Below are positions 50,485 through 59,663 of a stretch of 64,000 nucleotides of DNA, one piece after another. Position 1 is the stretch's first letter. Each line of letters starts with the position of its first letter. This DNA is from Pseudanabaena sp. FACHB-1998. Its GTDB lineage: Bacteria > Cyanobacteriota > Cyanobacteriia > Pseudanabaenales > Pseudanabaenaceae. Below the pieces are notes generated by a model that saw nothing but the letters and a program-made list of their open reading frames with translations, was not told where the DNA came from and made no database searches. Position numbers and translations under genes: made by a program. Location of the stretch: contig NZ_JACJQA010000016.1 in the NCBI RefSeq assembly GCF_014696355.1, forward strand, positions 1 to 64,000, in the 5' to 3' direction.

Positions 50485-51645
50485 TTACTTTCTTAAAATA
50501 ATCACTTCATCGCCAGTAACAGGGCTACGAGCAATCAAATGATTTGCCTTATCAGCAACTAATAATTTCTTGAAATTGAGCGATCGCGACCTACTTTGCA
50601 GATCGTTGACCAGTTGAGCTTGTTGAGTGGGTTCTAGCTCATACCAGCCCTCATTAAGCGCCACAATCAAGCGTCCGCGCTTAAAATTGGTCTGCACAGA
50701 ACCCAGCAAAGTCTCGCCATATTGCTTAGCCACTTCCGACACTTGAGTCTGAATTTTGGCGATCTCAATTTGTTCAGAGGTCAAAGGCGCATCGCCGCGT
50801 TCGGGCTTGACCAAATCCTTAACTGACGGAGCCTTAGGAGCTTGCTTTTGAGCCACCTTGCTAATGGGGACTGGAGCGGTGGCAACCTTCTTAATGTTTT
50901 GGCTATGGGCGTGAGAAGGCTTGAGAATTAAAAATAGTGAAAACAACGTTACTAAAGCAACTGTACCTGCACGCTTTTCTAAAATGCGCTGTACATCACT
51001 AGAGAGAGGTACTTGCGAAGCAATCCCACTAATTGAGCGCCAAATGGGAGCCGTTGCCGTTACCGTCTTTTTCCATGCATCATTCTCCTGAAGCTTTTCC
51101 CACGACTCCACCAAAGAAGGGGTAGAAGCCGCTTTAGTCGAAGCCTTTTGCCAAACATTAGTGGCGATCGGATCGAGTTTATCTACAGAAAGCTGTAAAA
51201 ATGCCAAGATTTTAGGTGTAACTTGCTCTTTAACAAATTTCCAAGCGATCCCAAATTCTTGTTTAACCTGCTGGGCTAATTCCGAGGACGGCTCATTAGA
51301 AGCATTTAGAAAAGCGACTGGTTCACCAGACTCATCTAGAGCTACAGGTTGATTTTCTAAGCTTTGTTGAAGTTTTGTTAAAGCAGAAATCAAAGTAGCG
51401 ATCGTCTTAGCAGAAAGAGTACGCCCAGTCTTTAGCACCTTATCTAAGGTAGGGTTACTAGAAAGTTCACTACTAGCCTCGACACTTGATACATCTAGCT
51501 TAGTTTGCAGGTTACGCAGAGCAGGGAGCAAACTTTTAACAAGCTTAAGTAGTAGCGCTTGCAACTGTGGCTGCACCTTTGTCCAAGTTTGCCCAACTTG
51601 CTTAACAACGCCTTCAAGTACCTCTTTGGGTTTGTTATCTGTCAC
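50485..51645 (-). CDS. Unrecognised single-pass protein with alpha-helical N-terminus
   Basis: A 386-residue protein without a motif that I can name. Residues 1-230 are helical and amphipathic (LQALLLKLVKSLLPALRNLQ and similar heptad patterns). A hydrophobic segment lies at about 232-248 (GTVALVTLFSLFLIL), followed by a polar Lys/Pro-rich linker and a C-terminal domain of about 110 residues (IAKIQTQVSEVAKQYGETLL through ITARS-type ending PVTGDEVIILRK). The C-terminal part contains FKRGRLIVALNEGWYEL. It may be a membrane or peripheral protein of cyanobacteria; function unknown. Confidence 0.7.
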   Translation of the reverse strand: MTDNKPKEVLEGVVKQVGQTWTKVQPQLQALLLKLVKSLLPALRNLQTKLDVSSVEASSELSSNPTLDKVLKTGRTLSAKTIATLISALTKLQQSLENQPVALDESGEPVAFLNASNEPSSELAQQVKQEFGIAWKFVKEQVTPKILAFLQLSVDKLDPIATNVWQKASTKAASTPSLVESWEKLQENDAWKKTVTATAPIWRSISGIASQVPLSSDVQRILEKRAGTVALVTLFSLFLILKPSHAHSQNIKKVATAPVPISKVAQKQAPKAPSVKDLVKPERGDAPLTSEQIEIAKIQTQVSEVAKQYGETLLGSVQTNFKRGRLIVALNEGWYELEPTQQAQLVNDLQSRSRSLNFKKLLVADKANHLIARSPVTGDEVIILRK

Positions 51646-51909
51646 TTCTGCCTCCTGTCACGATTCACATACGATTGCCAAGTAAGGTATCACAAATTAT
51701 GCAGGGAGAATAACATATCTACTGACGGTCATTTATGATACATAACAACTATTTATGAAATATGATCTTATCGCAATAGCCAAAAAAAGCAGTCTATCAT
51801 CTCAATTTTTGTAACAACTACATCATTTTGCTTAACCTACTTTGGCTTTATAGTTAACTAAGCCTTATAACTTACCTCTCCAAATCTCAATAAATATTAC
51901 TGAAATATC
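51646..51909. other. Divergent promoter spacer, no gene
   Basis: The 264 bp between the divergent genes are AT-rich and hold no palindrome of the kinds seen elsewhere. Promoters for both neighbours are expected here. Confidence 0.5.
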
Positions 51910-53097
51910 ATGCGTATTCTTGCTCTAGCTTGGGAGTTCCCGCCACGCATCATAGGAGGGATTTCTCGTCATGTAGCAGAGCTATATCCCGAAGTAGTTA
52001 ATCTCGGGCATGAAGTTCATCTGATCACCGTTGCCGTTGACAATGAACCGCTTGAGGTCATAGTTAATGGCATCCATGTCCATCGCATACCCGTTCCCGA
52101 AAACCATGATTTTTTTCAGTGGATTGTGCAAATGAATGCCAATATGTTGAAATTTGCGCGATCGCTGTTATCTGAACAATCCATAGACTTAATCCACGCC
52201 CATGATTGGCTGGTCGAAGAATCTGCGATCGCCATCAGCACAGAATTTCAACTTCCCCTCATTTCTACGATTCATGCCACCGAATATGGTCGTTGCAATG
52301 GTATTCACAATGACACCCAGCGATATATTCATCATCGAGAAATCCGCTTAACTCAAGCATCTCAGCGCGTTATCGTTTGCTCAGAATACATGCAAGATGA
52401 GCTACAACGCGCTTTGTACTGCCCTGCTGAAAAAACTGATGTCGTTTACAACGGCATCAGCGTTGAGCGTTGGCAAAATATTGTCGATGCCCATCAACTA
52501 GAGTTCGATCGCCACGCCCTCCGAGCGCAATATGCTAAACCCGAAGAAGCAATAATTTATTATGTAGGACGAATTACCTTTGAAAAAGGCATCTATGTTT
52601 TGCTGAATGCCATGCCTAAGGTAATCGCTACGATGAAAGACAATGTGCGCTTAGTGATTATTGGCACTGGTGATGCCTATTCGATACTTTTGCAACGTCA
52701 AGCGTGGGACTTAGGAATTTATCACAAGGTATTATTCACAGGATTTATGGCTGATGCCGATTTCTGGAAATTTCAGACAGTCGCTAACTGTGCAGTATTC
52801 CCTAGTCTCTACGAACCATTTGGCATTGTTGCTTTAGAAAGCTTTGCCGCAAAAATGCCCTTGGTAGTATCTAACACTGGCGGTTTACCCGAGGTCGTAA
52901 GACATGGCGTAACAGGAATTGTCACTAAAGTTAATGATTCCACCTCTCTCGCAGAAGGCATAATTGAGATTCTCAGCAATCATGGATATGCCAAGACTTT
53001 AGTCGATAATGCTCAGTCAGAACTGAAAGAGCGCTTTGCTTGGGGCAAATTAGCATCCCAAACGGAAGCTGTATTTACCAAAGTCTTAAAAGAATAG
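51910..53097 (+). CDS. Glycosyltransferase family 4
   Basis: GT-B-fold retaining glycosyltransferase, 395 residues. The N-terminal domain starts MRILALAWEFPPRIIGGISRHV and has the second-domain donor site YYVGRITFEKGIYVLLNAMP near 217-236. The EX7E-type motif region is in FPSLYEPFGIVALESFA (about 297-313), with two Glu residues seven apart. The WEFPPRIIGGISRHV start is like that of glycogen/starch-synthase-like GT4 enzymes. The nucleotide sugar and acceptor are unknown. It is the only plus-strand gene of the polysaccharide region. Confidence 0.88.
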   Translation: MRILALAWEFPPRIIGGISRHVAELYPEVVNLGHEVHLITVAVDNEPLEVIVNGIHVHRIPVPENHDFFQWIVQMNANMLKFARSLLSEQSIDLIHAHDWLVEESAIAISTEFQLPLISTIHATEYGRCNGIHNDTQRYIHHREIRLTQASQRVIVCSEYMQDELQRALYCPAEKTDVVYNGISVERWQNIVDAHQLEFDRHALRAQYAKPEEAIIYYVGRITFEKGIYVLLNAMPKVIATMKDNVRLVIIGTGDAYSILLQRQAWDLGIYHKVLFTGFMADADFWKFQTVANCAVFPSLYEPFGIVALESFAAKMPLVVSNTGGLPEVVRHGVTGIVTKVNDSTSLAEGIIEILSNHGYAKTLVDNAQSELKERFAWGKLASQTEAVFTKVLKE

Positions 53098-53103
53098 AAG
53101 AAA

Positions 53104-53313
53104 TTAAATGTTTTCTTGAATTGCCATTGCTTTTTGAAGTACTACAGGAATCATCGAAACCTTATTTTGTAAAGGCTGACGAGAACCTGTCTGAGAAGGC
53201 AAACACGAAAGAACCACTGTTAAAAAAGCTATTGCTACCATGCTGCCAACAAAAAATTGAGCAAACCATGCTTCGTTAACATCATGCACGGATTTTGGAT
53301 TAGGCAAAGACAT
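53104..53313 (-). CDS. Small single-pass protein (possible gene)
   Basis: A 69-residue frame beginning MSLPNPKSVHDVNEAWFAQF, with one hydrophobic helix at 17-36 (FAQFFVGSMVAIAFLTVVLS). It ends 6 bp from the convergent glycosyltransferase gene. The start has no clear ribosome site, so it may be a chance frame; its composition and the well-placed helix make a real small membrane protein possible. Confidence 0.45.
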   Translation of the reverse strand: MSLPNPKSVHDVNEAWFAQFFVGSMVAIAFLTVVLSCLPSQTGSRQPLQNKVSMIPVVLQKAMAIQENI

Positions 53314-53421
53314 AATGATGTTACTTGAATTATTTTTCGATCAAACGAACCAAAAGAAACTTTAAAAATTTCTTGTTTTGGCTTGAGCGCAAAGCGCTGC
53401 AAACCACTAAAAAACTGACTA

Positions 53422-54060
53422 CTAATTAACAAATGGGGTTCCCCAAAAACTCCAGTTCTCTTTGTTAAAAGGTGATCGCCATTTCTCGATCAAACTCCTT
53501 TCGAGCTGCTGTCGAGGGCGAGATGAAGAAGGAGCATCCCACCAAAAGGTCATGACAACTTGGATTGGTTGATTGTGGGTTATATGTAACTCTCGATAAT
53601 TTGTAAGATATCGCTTACAGTCATGAATCCCTTTCCATCTTTTGCTGGAACGACAGGTCTCCCCTATATACAATAGCACGGGTGACTGTGCGGGCGAAAC
53701 TAAATCGATAACAAAGTATATACAAGCATCTCCCCCATCTACACTAGGTAAGCGATAGAATTCAGCAGGCTGAATGGGTAAACTGAAAGGACTAATTACG
53801 TGAGGATCGCAGTGACTAGTAGGCATTTCAAAAAGTGTAGTCTGTGTAGTAGGGATCGCCTTTAGGACAGCTTCTTGATATTTGGCGATCGCTTGTTTCC
53901 ACTCCCCTAATGACCGACTTCCCATTTCATAGCTAGCACCACTATCATAAACCCGTCTACTTCGCTCAATTTCTTCCCCAAAAAGCGATACCTGTTCATA
54001 ATTGAGTGAATTTGATTCACCAGCTTTGTTAATGCTGTAAGAAGTATAGCGATCGGTCAT
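53422..54060 (-). CDS. GIY-YIG-type nuclease-fold protein
   Basis: The C-terminal 100 residues carry a GIY-YIG domain: CIYFVIDLV for the first strand motif, VLLYIGETCRSSKRWKGIHDC (about 130-150, the YIG and the catalytic Arg) and ERSLIEKWRSPFNKENWSFWG with the metal-binding Glu near 187. The N-terminal 110 residues, with EMGSRSLGEWKQAIAKYQEAV, resemble no domain that I know. The total of 212 residues lacks the UvrC modules and a homing-endonuclease DNA-binding region. Its role (repair, restriction or other) is unknown. Confidence 0.78.
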   Translation of the reverse strand: MTDRYTSYSINKAGESNSLNYEQVSLFGEEIERSRRVYDSGASYEMGSRSLGEWKQAIAKYQEAVLKAIPTTQTTLFEMPTSHCDPHVISPFSLPIQPAEFYRLPSVDGGDACIYFVIDLVSPAQSPVLLYIGETCRSSKRWKGIHDCKRYLTNYRELHITHNQPIQVVMTFWWDAPSSSRPRQQLERSLIEKWRSPFNKENWSFWGTPFVN

Positions 54061-54093
54061 TTATTTGAAGTTTCAATTTTAGGATTTACTCAG

Positions 54094-54148
54094 CCTAAAT
54101 AGAGTTGTAAAAAGCTTCCAAGATAGGCTTTTTACAACTCTATTTAGG
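54094..54148. terminator. 22-base-arm palindrome
   Basis: CCTAAATAGAGTTGTAAAAAGC and its exact complement flank an 11-base loop. It lies about 30 bp past the stop codon of the FkbM gene (minus strand) and upstream of the GIY-YIG gene. Confidence 0.65.
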
Positions 54149-54178
54149 TAGTAATCAAATACATAATGCAATACGCAT

Positions 54179-54913
54179 TTAATGAGTCCAACGTTTATCT
54201 GTTCTTAGAGGACTATTAACTGGAACAAATATCATGTCAATTTGCCACAGAGCCTTATCCAAAGGTCGCCTAATAAATCCACATATGTCATAGGTTACCC
54301 AACCTCGGTCACTCAGCCAAGCAACAATATCAGCTAATAAAGGAGTATCTTTATGAATATCTAATAAACTCACCTCAGCCAAAATAACCTTAATTCCAGC
54401 CAAAGAATTCTCAGCTCCTTTAAGAACCTCTAATTCATACCCTTGAACATCTAGTTTTAGTAAATCAGGACTAAGACCTGCAAAGTTTTCTTTGACTATC
54501 TGATCTACAGTTCGCATTGAATGAAACGAAACTGGAAAATTCTGAGGTATATTCTCCACAAATACAGAAGAAGCTGTCTCAGATTCATTAAATGCGACAT
54601 TATCCCGTATTTCCGCTCCTAACAATCCAGAAAAAATTTGAATAGCTGGGTTTTTCGATGCAAATTTCTGTAAATGAGCAACTTTATGCTCAAGAGCCTC
54701 AAAACAGCTTATTTTAGACTGCGGCCATATCTTTAAACAACATTGAGCAAATTCTCCTTCGTAGGCTCCCACATCAAAAATATGTTGCGGTTGAAAACCT
54801 AATTTAGAAAGACGATTTAAAGCAACAGGTATTTCAGGAACGCCAAGTCTATGGGCAAGATAAGATCTAACTGAGGATCTTATAGACCAAGGGTTATAAG
54901 TTAATCTAGACAT
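54179..54913 (-). CDS. FkbM family methyltransferase
   Basis: SAM-dependent methyltransferase, usually acting on sugars or other hydroxyl acceptors. Motif I is IFDVGAYEGEF (39-49), the acidic loop FEALEH, then DLLKLDVQGYELEVLKGA near 150-170, which is the FkbM signature, and ILAEVSLLDIHK. The length of 244 is typical. It is the last gene of the minus-strand polysaccharide run, so methylation of a surface glycan is a reasonable inference. Confidence 0.88.
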   Translation of the reverse strand: MSRLTYNPWSIRSSVRSYLAHRLGVPEIPVALNRLSKLGFQPQHIFDVGAYEGEFAQCCLKIWPQSKISCFEALEHKVAHLQKFASKNPAIQIFSGLLGAEIRDNVAFNESETASSVFVENIPQNFPVSFHSMRTVDQIVKENFAGLSPDLLKLDVQGYELEVLKGAENSLAGIKVILAEVSLLDIHKDTPLLADIVAWLSDRGWVTYDICGFIRRPLDKALWQIDMIFVPVNSPLRTDKRWTH

Positions 54914-55021
54914 ATTAGCTCTATGATATTTGTTTTGAAATTGATGTAAGAGTTACAGGATGTACAGATCATACTTAACTACTTTAATTTTAAGACTCAA
55001 GCTATGACATTATTTATATTT

Positions 55022-56008
55022 TTACTTTTTCCAGCGATTGACTAAGCGTTTCCACCAACGATTTTGCTTTAACTTCAATCTAGCACTAGTCCAATCTACT
55101 AAGCTATCATTAACATCGTGGTCGCCTAGCTGGGATTCTGGCATCAATCCTGTCTCAATTTTTTCAATAAGTTGAGGTAATGCTTCATAAAATTCTTTTG
55201 AGCGATAAGGAGGATGTAAAGACCACATTCCAGGTGAAGCTCCCAGAAAATCGATCCTTGACAAATTTTTCTCCTGCATTGCCTCAGTTAAAACTTCTTC
55301 TGGAAGTTTATAAGGATAATTCCCTTCCACTAGAGCTTTAAATATTCCTTGGATATGGGCATACTTAACAGGTAAATACTGCACTTGAGATATAAATCTA
55401 TTTCTGTCTAGCAGAAACAGTCTAGTACTTAAAGTATCAAACTTAAAAGCAGGTGAATAATATGGTTCAGGATAGGCTATTTGCGATCGCAAAGTTCCAT
55501 CACGAGTAGGGGGACCGGGGAGAGGAGAACATATTAAAACATCTTGCCTTTCATTTAATAATTTGATCGCCTCTTGCACCCAAGTCTGACTGCCCCCACC
55601 AAACATTAAATCTGAGTCTAAATGGAATACATAGTCATACCTAGCACTATACAATCCAAAGAAATACGAATAAAAAGGTCCTCCTCGAAAATCTTTAGGG
55701 GGAATATCTTGTCCCTTAAAAAACATATTACTTACATTAATTTTGGCGTTAGCGGAGTAATCAACCTCTTTGAAATGTGCGTGAGAATATTTCAAACAAA
55801 TATCATCAATCAAATTCTTAATTCTCGGAAGATTATCTTCCCAGCCAACAGCGAATCTTCCCGCACTACGATGTAAGTCCAGCGTTAAAAGTATTTCGTC
55901 TACTTGATTACTTAGTTGCTTTAGCTGATGCGGTAATATGTGTTTAGCATGAAGCCAATCACTTGGAGCTAAGTTAATTTGTAGGGTAACTTTTTGGCTG
56001 GATTTCAT
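55022..56008 (-). CDS. GT-A-fold glycosyltransferase-like protein
   Basis: The 328-residue protein has a DxD-like metal-binding site in DYVFHLDSDLMFGGG (about 125-139). The first 100 residues (VTLQINLAPSDWLHAKHILP and QLSNQVDEILLTLDLH) form a Rossmann-like N-half. It resembles GT-A glycosyltransferases without matching a family that I can name. Basic residues dominate the C-terminus (RWWKRLVNRWKK), which could bind the membrane surface. Function: probable sugar transfer in surface glycan assembly. Confidence 0.7.
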   Translation of the reverse strand: MKSSQKVTLQINLAPSDWLHAKHILPHQLKQLSNQVDEILLTLDLHRSAGRFAVGWEDNLPRIKNLIDDICLKYSHAHFKEVDYSANAKINVSNMFFKGQDIPPKDFRGGPFYSYFFGLYSARYDYVFHLDSDLMFGGGSQTWVQEAIKLLNERQDVLICSPLPGPPTRDGTLRSQIAYPEPYYSPAFKFDTLSTRLFLLDRNRFISQVQYLPVKYAHIQGIFKALVEGNYPYKLPEEVLTEAMQEKNLSRIDFLGASPGMWSLHPPYRSKEFYEALPQLIEKIETGLMPESQLGDHDVNDSLVDWTSARLKLKQNRWWKRLVNRWKK

Positions 56009-56034
56009 GTATTTTTAGTTTGCTTTTATTTTAA

Positions 56035-57258
56035 TTATAAAATTTCCTTAACAAGTTGCCTAATCTTCTCACCTTCAATTTCCCAGCAAAAAATTTCTCT
56101 AGCAGCCTGAAGCGATGATAGCTTATAAGTACGCAATTCATTTGGGTCGCTAATCATATCATTGATAGCTTGGGCTAAAGCGATCGGGTCATTACTTAAA
56201 ACTAGTTTTCCTATTTGAGAGTTATCAGAAATTATCTCACTTTGACCATCTGTATCAGTAGCGATTATTGCTAGACCAGCCTGTAAATATTGAAAGAACT
56301 TATTAGTAATTGTAAGATTTCTACTTGATATATTACTTACTTCTAATGCTAATCCAATATCATGTTCAGATATTCGAGATAGTAATTCATTATTGGCAAC
56401 CGTAGGGTGAATAAATATGCGATCAATCCATTCACTAGGAATTTGTTGATTTAATTTTTGACGATAATCTTTAGGACAGTTACCACGCAAATGTATTTCT
56501 ATTGGATAACAAACATAAGGTAAGGCTTGAAATAATGTCTCTAAACCCCTACCTGCTCCTATAGTTTGAGAAAACCAATGAATTGAAGGTAAATTTGGAT
56601 CTCTGCGATCGCCTACCTTGCCATCTATTCGTGTTCTTTCTTCCCAAGGAAAAGTATTGTAAATTACTGTGGGTAAGTTTGATTGATAAGCTTTTGCTAA
56701 ATTATTAGCCATAGCGGAAGAAGTAGTTAAGCAGTAGCTACATCCGTTGATTAACTTATTTTCTAAGATTTTTAATTGTTTAATAGGACGATCAGCTCTA
56801 GCATCAGTTAAAAGATCTTCAGAGAACCAATCTTCAAAATCTACACCTACTCGAAAACCTTTATCAAGTAAATGGCTGCCAGCCCAAAGTCCTCCTTCAG
56901 AGTGAACAATCGTTAAATCTGCTTTAGCTTTCTTGGCATACTTGAGCATTTCTTTAGCCCCATAGCCCAATAAATCAGGAGAAAAAATCCCAAATCTTCG
57001 GAATATTTCTCGAGCAAATCGCGATCGGAAACGAAACATCCAGTTGTTAACTATATTATTTGGTTGAAAATCAACAATTGGTTCAAATTTCCATTTTTTG
57101 TTTAGAATGAGTAGGCGATCGCGTTCGATAAAATTCGGATCAAACCAAATTCCAGCAATAGTTACATCATGTCCACTCTTAGCTAAAGCTTCAGCTTCTT
57201 TATAAGGACGAGGAGCGTTACAAAGATGACCTCCAATTAAAATAACTATTCTAGACAT
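56035..57258 (-). CDS. Glycosyltransferase family 4 protein
   Basis: GT-B-type protein of 407 residues. The N-domain starts IVILIGGHLCNAPRPYKEAEALAKSG. The C-domain has the donor site HWFSQTIGAGRGLETLFQALP (about 229-249), HPTVANNELLSRISEHDIGLALE and ITNKFFQYLQAGLAIIATDTDG, where Glu/Lys-type donors bind. It overlaps the upstream glycosyltransferase gene by 13 bp, so they are translationally linked. Confidence 0.85.
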   Translation of the reverse strand: MSRIVILIGGHLCNAPRPYKEAEALAKSGHDVTIAGIWFDPNFIERDRLLILNKKWKFEPIVDFQPNNIVNNWMFRFRSRFAREIFRRFGIFSPDLLGYGAKEMLKYAKKAKADLTIVHSEGGLWAGSHLLDKGFRVGVDFEDWFSEDLLTDARADRPIKQLKILENKLINGCSYCLTTSSAMANNLAKAYQSNLPTVIYNTFPWEERTRIDGKVGDRRDPNLPSIHWFSQTIGAGRGLETLFQALPYVCYPIEIHLRGNCPKDYRQKLNQQIPSEWIDRIFIHPTVANNELLSRISEHDIGLALEVSNISSRNLTITNKFFQYLQAGLAIIATDTDGQSEIISDNSQIGKLVLSNDPIALAQAINDMISDPNELRTYKLSSLQAAREIFCWEIEGEKIRQLVKEIL

Positions 57259-58274
57259 TCATCAGTATCTATTACTATTTTCATCTGTGTTTCTTTTAAT
57301 CTAAGAGCTGTTTGTCTATCTAAGAAACTCCAAAGCAAAGGATAAGATTTAATCGCTTTAGCACTCTCAATAGCTAAGAATGGTCTTTTTATACTATGGG
57401 CAATAAAAAATAACCAATCTGGCAAAGTCGCATATTTTAATATCCATAAGCAATCAGGGCAATTTAAAACTACAAAGAATAAGACAGATGTTGATTTAGC
57501 TTTTTTGGAACGAGCTTCTAACCAAGCTTTTTTAGCTTTTTCAGCTTCAAAGGTAAAATTTTTAAAATAACTTGCTGCTAATAAAACTTGCATTTGAGAC
57601 CAAGCAATACGATTCTCTTGACGGGATGTTTGTAATGTTACAGCAAAGTTAGCACAAACTTTTGTTACTAAGAGAATGGGATACAGAAACGCTCTCTCCC
57701 TTACGGGTTCAATTGCAGCAAATTCAGTTTCATCTGGAACTATGTAATTACTTGCATTGTGAGATCTAACTATAGAGGAACCGTTAGAGTGCAATGCTCC
57801 CATTATCTGCTGCTGTTGACCCCAATCAAACAACTTAAAATCAACATTCTTTTGGTAGTTCCATATATTTTCTCCAGTATCTTCCCAGCCACCTTCTGGT
57901 AATTCTTGCCAAATTCTCATATTTGACCAAGCAATTTGAACATTAGGATAATGATGCATTGCTTCAATCATTGTTTCTAAAAAATTAGGCTCCCACCAGT
58001 TATCATCTTCTAATAGACTTATAAAAGGTTCTGACACCTCTTTGAAAATCAAATTAAAAGACTTTACTGCTCCTAAGTTCTCAGGGTGACTTATAAGAAT
58101 AAGTCTATTATCAGAAACATTTTCAACTAATTGCTTAGGGAAAAAATCATTGGGATCATCATTATGAATCTCACATACCCAATCTTTAAAGGTTTGCTGG
58201 AGTAAACTATTTAAAGCACGTTGCAATAACTGGTTTCTACGGTAAGTTAACAAATAAACACGACATAATGCCAT
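57246..58274 (-). CDS. Glycosyltransferase family 2 protein
   Basis: Starts VYLLTYRRNQLLQRALNSLLQQ (6-27), the first strand and helix of GT2. The DxD site is in FISLLEDDNWWEPNFLETMIE (about 84-104), with acidic residues EDD. The remainder (LKYATLPDWLFFIAHSIKRP) has hydrophobic helices. The 342-residue length is usual. It probably moves a hexose or similar sugar onto a lipid-linked glycan. It overlaps the downstream GT4 gene. Confidence 0.88.
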   Translation of the reverse strand: MALCRVYLLTYRRNQLLQRALNSLLQQTFKDWVCEIHNDDPNDFFPKQLVENVSDNRLILISHPENLGAVKSFNLIFKEVSEPFISLLEDDNWWEPNFLETMIEAMHHYPNVQIAWSNMRIWQELPEGGWEDTGENIWNYQKNVDFKLFDWGQQQQIMGALHSNGSSIVRSHNASNYIVPDETEFAAIEPVRERAFLYPILLVTKVCANFAVTLQTSRQENRIAWSQMQVLLAASYFKNFTFEAEKAKKAWLEARSKKAKSTSVLFFVVLNCPDCLWILKYATLPDWLFFIAHSIKRPFLAIESAKAIKSYPLLWSFLDRQTALRLKETQMKIVIDTDECLE

Positions 58275-58280
58275 AAGAAG

Positions 58281-59081
58281 TTAAAAGACTTTTTGATAAA
58301 TACGGTTGTGACCAACATTCAAAACATTAACAAATCCCAACGAAGGAAGAATATCACAAGCTTTGGCTACCACTTCATAGCCTTTCCAAAAACTGCTTCC
58401 TGGATTGTAGTAATTAGCGTCATCCATTACCAAAAAACCATTTTTTTCTACACGATGACCATAATTATTTATGTCAGATTTTACCCCTTCATATGTATGG
58501 TCTCCATCAATATATATTAATGAAAATTTTTCTTCACCAATAGACTCAAGCACATGTTTTTCATTTGAAAACCCTTGGATCATTCTAACTTTTGAAAATT
58601 CCAAATCAAAGTGAATGAAGAGTTGTTTTATAATTTCTAAATAATCATCATCGGGATAAAAGTTGCCAGATTGTATCTCTTGACGAAATTTGAAACTAAT
58701 TATTTTTTTGATTCTTCTTTCCCAGACTGATTTAGGCAGAGGATTACCTCTAAGTGGGGAAATAGCAGCAATAGATAAATCTAAGTTTAAGTTAGAGGAT
58801 AGCAATGCAAAAAGTGAAATTGTTTGTCCTTTGAATACACCTATCTCTAATATTTTGGGACAAGTAGTGTGTCCTAATAAGTGGATAACTATCAGATACC
58901 ACATGTAATGAAAAGCTATGTCACCAAATCCTAAGCTATTTCTTTCGATATACTGTCTATGATCAACGAGTAATGGAAACTCTAAAACAAGCTTAGAAAA
59001 ATCAGAGTAGATACTATCATTGTGTTCGGCTGTATTTTTATAGGTACTTATTCTTTCCGAAAGTGAATCTCTTATTGTCAT
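58281..59081 (-). CDS. Class I SAM-dependent methyltransferase (Methyltransf_24 type)
   Basis: Motif I ILEIGVFKGQTISLF (near 77-91) and the acidic motif FSLIYIDGDHTYEGVKSDI (about 190-208) match class I methyltransferases of the type also seen in cephalosporin-hydroxylase and macrocin-O-methyltransferase families. VMDDANYYNPGSSFWKG follows. The length of 266 fits. Together with the FkbM gene it gives the cluster two methyltransferases, which suggests O-methylated sugars. Confidence 0.82.
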   Translation of the reverse strand: MTIRDSLSERISTYKNTAEHNDSIYSDFSKLVLEFPLLVDHRQYIERNSLGFGDIAFHYMWYLIVIHLLGHTTCPKILEIGVFKGQTISLFALLSSNLNLDLSIAAISPLRGNPLPKSVWERRIKKIISFKFRQEIQSGNFYPDDDYLEIIKQLFIHFDLEFSKVRMIQGFSNEKHVLESIGEEKFSLIYIDGDHTYEGVKSDINNYGHRVEKNGFLVMDDANYYNPGSSFWKGYEVVAKACDILPSLGFVNVLNVGHNRIYQKVF

Positions 59082-59663
59082 AGTCAGTCACTTAAATACA
59101 CAAAAATAGATATTGTATGATTGCATCAGATATAGTTTATTTAGAATAAAATAGATGATCATTGATTAAAATTTTGCTGTTTACATCTAAACCATCATTT
59201 GCATATGCAGTAATTCTGTTTCATTTACGAGAAATACAAAAGGCATAAGCCCATGCTTAGAAGCTTTGGTTTCTCGTGAGTCAATTAAGATTCACTAAGA
59301 AAAACAATTTGCAATAAGTTGATATTAAGGATTGAAAATTGTCTTAAAGAGCAACTAGGCAAAAAACTAATGTTGTTTAGTAAAAACTAAAATCATAATA
59401 AACTATATTATAGTTAGACTTTTAAAGATTTATCCTCAATTACTAAATTTTACTAGATTGAACCATTACTGTCAAACGAACTTTTAAAAAATATTCTCAC
59501 AATAAATATTTTCTACCAATTTATAGAAGGTATTTATAAATTGCTTAAAAATTTTCTAAATAAGGTCAATTAATGATTCAATAATTTTTTGCTAACAATT
59601 TATATGAACAAACTTTTCTAGATTGAATAATTGACAACAACCCAAGTTTATTACAATTGATTA
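59082..59663. other. 582-bp AT-rich gap in the polysaccharide run
   Basis: The region is very AT-rich with stop codons in all frames and no palindrome or repeat of the kinds seen elsewhere. It may hold the promoter of the genes from 59081 down, or the remains of a lost gene; neither can be shown. Confidence 0.5.

Noticed and set aside
53235-53432. 65-residue minus-strand frame
   Set aside because: It overlaps the slightly better small frame at 53104-53313 and lacks a helix, start site or composition typical of a gene.
59082-59663. Possible lost gene in the polysaccharide run
   Set aside because: Stop codons fill all frames and no residue stretch resembles a glycosyltransferase, so no pseudogene can be supported.
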